A DNA stretch of 39,397 nucleotides from Syntrophaceae bacterium (GTDB lineage Bacteria > Desulfobacterota > Desulfomonilia > Desulfomonilales > Desulfomonilaceae), in the NCBI GenBank assembly GCA_031292235.1, contig JARLHM010000233.1:1-39397 (forward strand), in the 5' to 3' direction. Each line of letters begins with the position of its first letter. The stretch's first letter is position 1. The notes under the pieces were generated by a model that saw only the letters and a program-made list of their open reading frames with translations, was not told the DNA's origin and made no database searches. The translations under genes were made by a program, and so were the position numbers. Shown piece after piece: positions 28,549-36,812 of this stretch.

Positions 28549-29340
28549 CTATCTTATTTGGACCATTCTCAACAATCTGACGGCCTCACGATGTTGTCTG
28601 TCCTGAACTACTGTTTGGCAAGAGCCGAAAGTAATAGCTCCAGTGGGACATATAAGAGCGCACGCAGGCCACATGCCAAGTTCAACTCGTTCTTTGCACC
28701 CATCGCACTTCGCAATTTTTCCGATAGCCGGATTTAACACCGGTATTCCGTATGGACACGCTATTGAACAGGTCTGGCACCCTATACAGATTTCAAGATC
28801 AGAAAAAACTATGCCGTCCTCTCTCTTTTGCATGGCTCCGGTAGGACATTCGGCAACACATGCAGGCTTGTCGCAGTGAAAACAAGTTGTCGGCATGAAA
28901 GACATTGACAAATTGTCAGCATTTTCAATCGGCCCCAACCGAATAATTCTAAAGGTTAAAGGCCCCTCCGGGAGTTCATGTTCCAGGGTGCAAGCAGCCT
29001 GGCAAGCCCCGCAACCTATACAGAGGGATGCGTCGATCAGGAGCGCATTCTTATGCTTTTGCATTACTGAACCACTGGACTCAGAGTAATTTTCCTGAAA
29101 CTCTATCAGCGAACCCACGAGTTCCGTCCTCTCAAGCATGTCAAGACCGTGTGGGGCGGATCTGATTTCCTGAGTCAAATCCCTTCCGGCCCCGTGCATA
29201 TTCATATGTAGCCCTTTTCCCCATCTATTACTTTTTGAAACATCGTAAACTTTTCCGTTAACCGCTACGAGGACTTGGCCTCCATCGCTACCGTCAAATT
29301 TTTCGAGGTCTTGGGCCATATAAGTTTTCATTGAAATCAT
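28549..29340 (-). CDS. Cytochrome b5-like heme-binding domain fused to 4Fe-4S ferredoxin protein
   Basis: N-term YMAQDLEKFDGSDGGQVLVAVNGKVYDVSKSNRWGKGLHMNMHGAGRDLTQEIRSAPHG (cyt b5-like); C-term CIGCGACQAAC, CFHCDKPACVAECP, CIGCQTCSIACP. Confidence 0.85.
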   Translation of the reverse strand: MISMKTYMAQDLEKFDGSDGGQVLVAVNGKVYDVSKSNRWGKGLHMNMHGAGRDLTQEIRSAPHGLDMLERTELVGSLIEFQENYSESSGSVMQKHKNALLIDASLCIGCGACQAACTLEHELPEGPLTFRIIRLGPIENADNLSMSFMPTTCFHCDKPACVAECPTGAMQKREDGIVFSDLEICIGCQTCSIACPYGIPVLNPAIGKIAKCDGCKERVELGMWPACALICPTGAITFGSCQTVVQDRQHREAVRLLRMVQIR

Positions 29341-29385
29341 GCCTTTAATAATGTTTCAAAAGAGGAGCCCCACCGAGAATGAAGA

Positions 29386-31407
29386 TCATTTTAGAGCTAA
29401 CAGCTCTTTTAGAATTGACAGGGCAGCCTCGCTCGATTCGCCTTTTCGGTATACCAAAACTCTATTTTCGCCGATCGGACGATTAGAATAGACCATCCCC
29501 CTCGGTGTGGCGCGATTGATCCACGCGACGGCTTCCACTATTTTCCGAGCCCCGTGGACATAGATGATGTCTCCTGTATTGATTCCCAAACTTTCCGCTG
29601 TTTCCGGATTTAGCTGTAAGTTGTAAGTGGCGCCGGGTCTCTGACTGGAATATTGCTCAAAATCTGGCACAAGGCTGCGAGAGATCACGCTGGGAAATTC
29701 CAGATCAAGAGGGAATGAATACGAGTCATCCGGGTCTTTGTCCGGGATTTCACCAAAGGGCAAGGCAAAGGTAGGTTCCATTTGTCGTGGTACGGGTAAA
29801 GACTTCAATCGCTGGTCTTCCTGTGAATCATCTGCAACGTATGGCCATGTGATTAACCTGGCATCAGCGCTTCCAGATTCTAACAAATCCATATTGAAAG
29901 CCGATGTCAATGGACTCTGGCTCAGGACCCAATTGCAAAATGCTCTGTGGTCAGGTTGATTTTGATCCGTTTTCCAAGGAAAATGTTCTCCAAATCCCAA
30001 TCGATCGGCCAGTCCCATCCAGAAATACAGGCCGGATCGAAAGTTGTGCTTTGGCGATACGATTTTCTTTGCCCAGCAGACAACTCTATCATTGGTGAAA
30101 TAGAGATTGTCCCTTTCTGGCCACAGAGCCGCTGGAAAAGCTAGATGGGAAATGGAACAGGTTTGATTTTGAAAGGCCCCGAAATAGGCTACAAGTTCCA
30201 GGCTGTCAAAATACCGCTCAAGAGGGGCAAAGTAATCATCAATGCAATTTCCTGAACAAATGACTGCTTTGATAGGCGCTCCATGGCCAGAATCCGCTTT
30301 TGCCATGAGATTTTTGGCGTCTGAATAGCCGAAGATCGTGGTGGATGAGTCCGACTTTCCAGAGGACCGTATATCTTTCCCAACATCAATAAGGGGTCGA
30401 CCGGAGTCAAGCGGATACCATCCTCCGCCCGTAACGCGTGACCAGCCCATTGCTTCGACCATAGTTTCCCAAATCCCGTAACCTTTAAGAAATGCCAGCA
30501 TTTTCGAGGTAATCAATTGGACAGGTTGGGTCTTAACCATTAGACGGGCCAGTTCCTCGATTTTCTGATTCGATACTCCAGTTAACTCTATTGCAGTCGC
30601 AATATCCATCCGTTCGAAAGATTCTAACCAGGAGTCCGAGTCAAGAAATCTTTCCTGAATTAGGTCGGTCCGGTAACTTTCTTGATTCACAAGGATCTTC
30701 ATCAACGCCATACCGACGGCGTTCTCGCTCTCAGGTCTGATAGTGAAGGCAAAATCAGCTTTGGACATTGTCGCTGTGAAGCGTGTATCAACCACGGCAA
30801 TCTTTGTCCCACGTCTCTGGGCTTCCAATATCCAACCGAAGGCTACTGGATGAGTGGACGCCGGGTCTGCGCCAACCAGCAAAATGCAAGCGCTATTTAA
30901 CCACTCGTAACAGAGGCTGTTCGAGAAACTCCTCTCATGTATCCGGGGTGGCTCGTCCAATGGGTTAATTACATAAGGCGTTCCCCATAGTTCCGCAAAA
31001 CGTTTCGCTCCATAATAAAAGTCTAAACCAGCCTCGGGATCGCATCCAATAAGAAGCGCTTCCGGTCCATTAATATCACGGGTTCTCTTTAAACGTTCCG
31101 CCAATAGATCCAGGCCTGTTTCCCAATTTTCAAATTCCTCCGGATCGTGCTTGGGCGATTTCCTGTAAATAGGTTTCTCCAACCTTTCGTAGCTGTTCAA
31201 GAGACCGCTAAATGAAACGCCTCGAGCGCAGAGTCTTCCTCTACTGATGGGATGTCCCTCCTCACCTTGAATGTCGACAATTCGGCCTTGTTCAAGGTAT
31301 GCCACGAACCCGCAACCTACGCCGCATTCCTGACAGACAGAGTTTACTGCGTCATCGTAAGGCTTGCGGCTACCTGGAAATCTTTTCAAAGGCAAGTAAT
31401 CGATCAT
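29386..31407 (-). CDS. Molybdopterin oxidoreductase (formate dehydrogenase alpha-like)
   Basis: CQECGVGCGFVAYLEQGRIVDIQGEEGHPISRGRLCARG; VGADPASTHPVAFGWILEAQRRGTKIAVVDTR; C-terminal molydopterin-dinucleotide domain LNPETAESLGINTGDIIYV. Confidence 0.92.
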   Translation of the reverse strand: MIDYLPLKRFPGSRKPYDDAVNSVCQECGVGCGFVAYLEQGRIVDIQGEEGHPISRGRLCARGVSFSGLLNSYERLEKPIYRKSPKHDPEEFENWETGLDLLAERLKRTRDINGPEALLIGCDPEAGLDFYYGAKRFAELWGTPYVINPLDEPPRIHERSFSNSLCYEWLNSACILLVGADPASTHPVAFGWILEAQRRGTKIAVVDTRFTATMSKADFAFTIRPESENAVGMALMKILVNQESYRTDLIQERFLDSDSWLESFERMDIATAIELTGVSNQKIEELARLMVKTQPVQLITSKMLAFLKGYGIWETMVEAMGWSRVTGGGWYPLDSGRPLIDVGKDIRSSGKSDSSTTIFGYSDAKNLMAKADSGHGAPIKAVICSGNCIDDYFAPLERYFDSLELVAYFGAFQNQTCSISHLAFPAALWPERDNLYFTNDRVVCWAKKIVSPKHNFRSGLYFWMGLADRLGFGEHFPWKTDQNQPDHRAFCNWVLSQSPLTSAFNMDLLESGSADARLITWPYVADDSQEDQRLKSLPVPRQMEPTFALPFGEIPDKDPDDSYSFPLDLEFPSVISRSLVPDFEQYSSQRPGATYNLQLNPETAESLGINTGDIIYVHGARKIVEAVAWINRATPRGMVYSNRPIGENRVLVYRKGESSEAALSILKELLALK

Positions 31408-31465
31408 GATAGTTTGAGGCCTTCCATGTGTAGCCCATTCTTGAAAACAGTTGCTTGCGTTTATC

Positions 31466-31486
31466 AGAAGCAGGTTTTATGCCACT
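31466..31486 (-). promoter_or_regulatory. Candidate sigma-54 promoter for minus-strand redox operon
   Basis: Reverse complement reads TGGCATAAAACCTGCTT; GG/GC elements separated by exactly 10 nt; ~50 nt upstream of the MopB start. Confidence 0.5.
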
Positions 31487-31574
31487 GCTGGGATCGTGAG
31501 CCTGCAGTGTTGTATGGAAAAGCAATTTGGATGTTGGGGACCGAGGACTGGAAAATGTGCTTACGTTTTATATC

Positions 31575-31605
31575 TTTGAAGTGGGGACTTAGGCCCCACT
31601 TCAAA
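31575..31605. promoter_or_regulatory. Perfect 12-bp inverted repeat in divergent intergenic region
   Basis: TTTGAAGTGGGG-acttagg-CCCCACTTCAAA. Confidence 0.7.
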
Positions 31606-31828
31606 TGATTGTCCTTGCGATCAACTATTTGGAATGACAAGCAAAGATTTACAATGAGGTCAGGTGGGGCAAACAGGGTCGCATTTGGGGATGTTTATTT
31701 CCGATATGGCCTGAGATCGTCAAAATGGAGACATCATCCGGCTACAAATCAAAGTTTCCGGGGGCATTTGTATCAGAAATCTAGAGCCATAACATCGTAT
31801 AGCAACCAGTCAATTTGTTTCGAAATTA

Positions 31829-31849
31829 TTGGCACAAAACATGCAAATT
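31829..31849 (+). promoter_or_regulatory. Candidate sigma-54 promoter for amidohydrolase gene
   Basis: TTGGCACAAAACATGCAAA versus TGGCACGNNNNTTGCW; exact GG-N10-GC spacing. Confidence 0.65.
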
Positions 31850-31869
31850 CAATTGGGGCTCTTACAAAA

Positions 31870-33144
31870 ATGATACAAAAAAACTATTACATAGGTTTCG
31901 CACCGTTAGCTGATCTAGATCAGATGCTTGATGCTTTGGTCCATGATCCCCCAGATTTTCGATGGGGCTTGATCAGAGATCTCTGTAGATTGGGTGATCC
32001 AAAAGACAGATATGAATTGGCCCTGAAAATCGAGGATTGTCTTGGTGAGATTCAGGATTTCACGACACAGTCTCGGCTTTTTCTGGCGCTCAAAGCCCTG
32101 CGTAATACCACCGGAGCCGAAGGCTATGTCCTTGTTAAGGGTGTTGGGGCGTTTCGAGAGAGTGATCTAAAATCGGAAAAATTCGGAGGACCATATGAGC
32201 CTCCTCAGCCCAATCATGAAATGAATTTCCACCCGGTTGTCGATTTTCGTATTCATCCTCAAGTGCCAGATATGAAATTGTTTGTTGACATGAGGCGTGC
32301 AGGCGTTTCACGCGGGGTGATTTTGGCGACTGATACTGATCCTGCAGACTTGGATAGACCTTCAATCAAGGATAGCTTGTATAAGGATTATTCTAGTTGC
32401 GCTCAAAGTCGCTGGTTGAATTTTGAGCAAATCATGAAACACCTCAGGAGTAATCTCTATTCAAACACCCATGTTACCAATAAGGACGTCGCTGCCTGGT
32501 TAAAAGATTACCCAGAGATACTATTCGGTTTTGGTTCTGTAAACCTTTCCAAAGAAAGATACTATGTGGAAGAAAAACTTGATCAGATCGGCAAACTTGG
32601 CCTAAGAGGCGTCAACTTGACACCTTACTCTCAATTTTTCAATCCTGCCGAGAATCAGAACGTAGATCTACTATTCCAGTATTGTAGATCCGTGGAAGGT
32701 GTTGTGGTGTCTCACTCTGGTTGTGGCATGGGGCCATTTGACATCCTGGAACTGAGCCGAAACTCCAATCCAATTCTCTGGGAACCTATATTAAAGAAAT
32801 ATCCCGATGTGCCATTAGTCCTCGCTCATTGTGGTTCATATAGCGAGTTCCTGCCCGGAATATGGCTCCATGAGGCCCTTAGCTTGGGCAAGAATTTCCG
32901 GAACGTATATGGGGATTTCTCTGCTGTAGAGTGGATTCTAGATAGCGCCGCAATTGTGAAAGAGATCAGGAAAACCATTACATTTGACAGGATCTTGTTT
33001 GGCACTGATTATCCTTTTCCTTTGGCTTCAGGGATGCGGCCGGCTTGCCTGGTCAGTTCGGTACGAGCCAACCGCCATCTCACAGAAAAGGAGAAACACA
33101 AAGTGCTTGGTGAAAACGCCATTAAACTGTTGAGATCCGATTAA
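31870..33144 (+). CDS. Amidohydrolase-2-like metal-dependent hydrolase family protein
   Basis: VVDFRIHP, GLRGVNLTPYSQFFNP, VVSHSGCG, VPLVLAHCG, FDRILFGTDYPFPLA; start ATG 31870 preferred over ORF start 31609 because a promoter candidate lies at 31831. Confidence 0.75.
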   Translation: MIQKNYYIGFAPLADLDQMLDALVHDPPDFRWGLIRDLCRLGDPKDRYELALKIEDCLGEIQDFTTQSRLFLALKALRNTTGAEGYVLVKGVGAFRESDLKSEKFGGPYEPPQPNHEMNFHPVVDFRIHPQVPDMKLFVDMRRAGVSRGVILATDTDPADLDRPSIKDSLYKDYSSCAQSRWLNFEQIMKHLRSNLYSNTHVTNKDVAAWLKDYPEILFGFGSVNLSKERYYVEEKLDQIGKLGLRGVNLTPYSQFFNPAENQNVDLLFQYCRSVEGVVVSHSGCGMGPFDILELSRNSNPILWEPILKKYPDVPLVLAHCGSYSEFLPGIWLHEALSLGKNFRNVYGDFSAVEWILDSAAIVKEIRKTITFDRILFGTDYPFPLASGMRPACLVSSVRANRHLTEKEKHKVLGENAIKLLRSD

Positions 33145-33293
33145 ACTCAAAAACTTAGCGCTTTCGGTAACTGGTGACAAATTAGGCTGGCGGACTTATT
33201 GAATACTCACTCCCAGCATAGAACAATCTTGGACCGGTTCCAGAGGTCGATTGTGTCTACGGCTCAATTTATCAAAATTCCGGGGTTGAACCG

Positions 33294-34616
33294 ATGACTG
33301 TACAAAAGGTCGCTGTATTGAAATACGAGAAACCAGTGGAATCGGCGCGTCGCGCCGTAGAATTGTCAGATGGTCTGTGTCATTTACCCAAAAACGCGAA
33401 GGTATTTATTAAACCCAATATCGTGCTTTGGAGCGACATTAAACCTTTCCCAAAGTGGGGAATGATCACGACGTCCAGGATTGTGGATGACGTAGTAACT
33501 ATACTCGTGGATCACGGCGTCAAAGACATAAGCATAGGTGAGGGGCCAGTACTCTTGAATCCCAAGGACAAAAATGTGGCGATGCGCGCCTTCGATGGAC
33601 TTGGTTACACTGTATTAGCGAAACGCTATGGTGTAAATCTAATTAATGTACATAGCCGTCCTTATGAAACGATCGACTTGGGAGATGGTGTGCGGCTAAA
33701 TTTCAGCAAAGACTTTATTGAAAGCGATTTCGTCGTAAATGTCCCCGTTCTTAAAACCCACTCTCAAACTGTGGTAAGTCTCGGGATCAAAAACTTGAAG
33801 GGAGTGATTGACGTCAGTTCACGCAAGAAGTGCCATTCAGCGGACCCTGTCAAAAATCTTCACTACATGGTTGCCAGGCTAGTGCGAGCACTCCCTGCGT
33901 CATTGACCATTTTGGACGGGATTTATGCCAACGAACGCGGTCCCGGATTCGACGGAAAGATGCGAAGAACCGATCTTCTCGTCGCGTCTGGTGATGTGTT
34001 GGCTGCTGACATGGTTGGGGCCGCATTGCTGGGATACACCCCTACGGATGTCCCTTATCTTGTTCACGCTGCGGCGAACCAAAACAGGCCATTGGATTTT
34101 TCCGATATAGAAGTTAAAGGAGCGAGCATCAAAGACCTAAATTTAAAACTTAGCTACGAGTTTGATTACAATGATGATAAGAATTTACCTCTTTTCATGG
34201 CCAAAAAGGGAATTAGGGGAGTTTCTATCCCAAAGCCCGACACGAGCCTTTGTACATATTGTTTCACAATTACCGGTCTGATCATAGCTTCTATAGCACA
34301 GGCATGGAATGGAACGCCTTGGGATCAAGTGGAAGTGCTGACGGGAAAGATCATGAAACCATCGCCTGGAATGAATAAGACAATCCTGATAGGCAAATGC
34401 ATGTATCAAGCGAACAAGGATAACCCGGAGATCAGGAATGCCATAGCAATAAAGACCTGTCCACCTTCAAAGAAAGAACTTGTAAAAGCGCTTCACGAAG
34501 CTGGTATCCCGGTAGGCCCTTCGCTTATTGAGCATCCTGAGAAAGCGCCCAGTTTATCTTACAAAAAATATTTTGAAAAATCGGAATTCGATGAATCGTT
34601 TTTCACTGTTCAATAA
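33294..34616 (+). CDS. DUF362 domain-containing protein
   Basis: VFIKPNIVLWSD..., FVVNVPVLKTHSQTVVSLGIKNLKGVI. Confidence 0.85.
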   Translation: MTVQKVAVLKYEKPVESARRAVELSDGLCHLPKNAKVFIKPNIVLWSDIKPFPKWGMITTSRIVDDVVTILVDHGVKDISIGEGPVLLNPKDKNVAMRAFDGLGYTVLAKRYGVNLINVHSRPYETIDLGDGVRLNFSKDFIESDFVVNVPVLKTHSQTVVSLGIKNLKGVIDVSSRKKCHSADPVKNLHYMVARLVRALPASLTILDGIYANERGPGFDGKMRRTDLLVASGDVLAADMVGAALLGYTPTDVPYLVHAAANQNRPLDFSDIEVKGASIKDLNLKLSYEFDYNDDKNLPLFMAKKGIRGVSIPKPDTSLCTYCFTITGLIIASIAQAWNGTPWDQVEVLTGKIMKPSPGMNKTILIGKCMYQANKDNPEIRNAIAIKTCPPSKKELVKALHEAGIPVGPSLIEHPEKAPSLSYKKYFEKSEFDESFFTVQ

Positions 34617-34650
34617 ACTAATTTCCTAATTAGTTCTTTAATATGCTCAA

Positions 34651-34679
34651 TTGGGGCGAGGTGTCCGTTTTGACCCCAA
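34651..34679. repeat. Related intergenic motif with flanking GGGG/CCCC dyad (copy 3)
   Basis: TTGGGGCGAGGTGTCCGTTTTGACCCCAA. Confidence 0.5.
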
Positions 34680-34911
34680 TCGCTGCAATTGAGTATAATT
34701 TCAAACGACTTAGGAGGGTTATGGCTGTCTCCAAGAAAAACTATGAGGTCCTGTGACAACATCCCTCTGGGCGTTTTTCCGCTTTCTTCTATTTCACCAA
34801 CTGGATTCACGGTAAACAAATCTTCCTGCACACTCCTGTCTATGATTGTATCACATTGATAATACATCACAATATTGAGACTTTAAAGGGATCCTTGTGA
34901 AGTGCGACTAT

Positions 34912-34929
34912 CAGGTACGCGGTTTGCAA
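34912..34929 (+). promoter_or_regulatory. Weak candidate sigma-54 promoter
   Basis: AGGTACGCGGTTTGCAA; GG-N10-GC spacing; ~285 nt upstream of the next CDS. Confidence 0.3.
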
Positions 34930-35224
34930 GAGTGGTGTTTTGAAATGAGTGGGGCTACCGCAAAAAGTTGCGTAATTGGATAAACGGCAGAACTATAGAG
35001 TATTTTTTGCCACGATGAAGGCCAGAGCGCTTTCATGGAGGCTCGTACAGGCCTGAGTCAAAAAACGGATCAGGCAGTCCTTTCGCAAAATCCAAGCTTG
35101 AAAGGGGTGTGGTACGACTAAATTTTTTGGATAAAGAGGCTGATCCAAAGGACGAGCTTTAAGCCAGAATTTAACCTCTCGATTGGTGATTTTCATCACA
35201 ATAGTGATGAGGAAGGAGATTTTG

Positions 35225-36736
35225 ATGGCAGACTATAAGTGCGAGCCGACCAAATGGAACGAAATGAAAAAGCCTATAGATGGAGGCAGATCAACCTATC
35301 AGCTTAAGAGCTGGAACCCCACGAAGAAAAAATGGGGACCGTATACCAAAACCGGCCCTGCGCCGGTATGGTTCTCGGAGGCCAACGCTACAAACTGGAC
35401 TGAGTCCATGATCTGCAAGGCGAAAGATCTCTTCTATGAGGCTAAGCTTAATGAATGCTTTGAAAAAGGCGACGAGGTAGCCATAAAAATCCACTACGGA
35501 GAGTGGAACCGGACAGCGATCCTACGTCCAGAGTATATCGCCGCAATCTGTGAGGAAGTCAAGGCCTGTGGCGGGCACCCATACGTTGTAAACGACACTA
35601 CACTTTCATATCACACATTCGACAACATGGCCATTTCCCAGTACCAGTTGGAGGGAGCAATTCGTCACGGTTACACTGACGCCACATTTGGTTGCCCTGT
35701 AATCATCGCTGATGGGTATGCCGGTGAAGACGATTACAGGGTAGAGATTCCAGAGGGAAACATCCTGAAGGAAACATATATCGGTAGAGCTATTGCCGAA
35801 GCGGACGCCATGATAGTTCTGGCGCATGCTCGTGGCCATTCGATCACGATGTACGGCGGCATCCTCAAACAGTTGGGTATAGGCTGCCAATCGAAGCGAG
35901 GGAAATATATTACACACCTCGCTCATTGGGGTGACCCTCACGACGCCATCGGCTGGCCGAAATTTACCGATCAGTGCCCCGGGAAAGCCTGTAAGTTCCA
36001 TCAGATGTGCGATGACTCCTGTCCAAGACAGGCCCATCACGTGACCGAGCATGGAAAGGTCTTTTATCCCGAACGTTGCAGACTCTGTTACTCATGCCAG
36101 GTTACGTGCATATTCTCGGGAATGAGTGGAATCACCTTTGAGGAGAGTTATTTCCCCAACGCTATGATCGCTCATGCCGACGCCGCGCTGGGGGCCCTCA
36201 AATGCTTCGACCGTGGCAAGGTTGGTTTCATGAACTGTGCCATCGATGTGTGTCCTGAATGTGACTGTTTCCCGTGGGCTGGCTTGGCTGTCTGTCCAGA
36301 TGTCGGTATTTTCGCTGGTAAGGACTTGGTGGCTGTTGAAGAAGCTACGCTTGACGCCATCGACAACATGCCGATATCTCCGGGTTCAGTCGCTGAAGAG
36401 AAGGGATGTAAACCTGGGGACGACAAATTTCGCATGATTAATGGATTTAGCCCGCGGATCACAATGGCGGCGGCTGAGAAAATCGGCCTTGGAACACGCA
36501 AGTACAAACTAACCAATTATGAACCTACTCTCAATCCCGAGAACGCTGCCAAATGGCAGATCAGAAAGGGCGGCGAGGGTAATCACAAACCTGTGACAGT
36601 TCGGCTCAGGGACGTCTTTGCCAAGCACGACTTGGCGACGGAAGTAATGCCATTTCAAAGAACGGCGTATAATAAAGAATGGGTCTTTAATGAATGGAAA
36701 AAATATGACCCGTTCAAGGGAGAAACGCCCAAATAG
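35225..36736 (+). CDS. DUF362 protein with Fe-S cysteine motifs
   Basis: VAIKIHYGEWNRTAILRPEYIAAICEEVKACGGHPYVVNDT; CRLCYSCQVTC and CPECDCFPWAGLAVCPDVG; AGGAAGGAG RBS. Confidence 0.85.
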   Translation: MADYKCEPTKWNEMKKPIDGGRSTYQLKSWNPTKKKWGPYTKTGPAPVWFSEANATNWTESMICKAKDLFYEAKLNECFEKGDEVAIKIHYGEWNRTAILRPEYIAAICEEVKACGGHPYVVNDTTLSYHTFDNMAISQYQLEGAIRHGYTDATFGCPVIIADGYAGEDDYRVEIPEGNILKETYIGRAIAEADAMIVLAHARGHSITMYGGILKQLGIGCQSKRGKYITHLAHWGDPHDAIGWPKFTDQCPGKACKFHQMCDDSCPRQAHHVTEHGKVFYPERCRLCYSCQVTCIFSGMSGITFEESYFPNAMIAHADAALGALKCFDRGKVGFMNCAIDVCPECDCFPWAGLAVCPDVGIFAGKDLVAVEEATLDAIDNMPISPGSVAEEKGCKPGDDKFRMINGFSPRITMAAAEKIGLGTRKYKLTNYEPTLNPENAAKWQIRKGGEGNHKPVTVRLRDVFAKHDLATEVMPFQRTAYNKEWVFNEWKKYDPFKGETPK

Positions 36737-36812
36737 TCTATGATTGATTGCGGCGGAGAACGATCGAGTTCTCCGCCACCCTGAGACAAACTTGAACAAA
36801 GGCGCAACAGGA

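Noticed and set aside
33186-33204. Sigma-54-like TGGCGGACTTATTGAAT before the first DUF362 gene
   Set aside because: The essential -12 GC is GA, so it fails the consensus.
34610-34870. 86-aa minus-strand ORF in the region of the TGTCC motif
   Set aside because: Its 3' end runs through the repeat-like dyad; may be a mobile element remnant but no transposase motif could be recognised.
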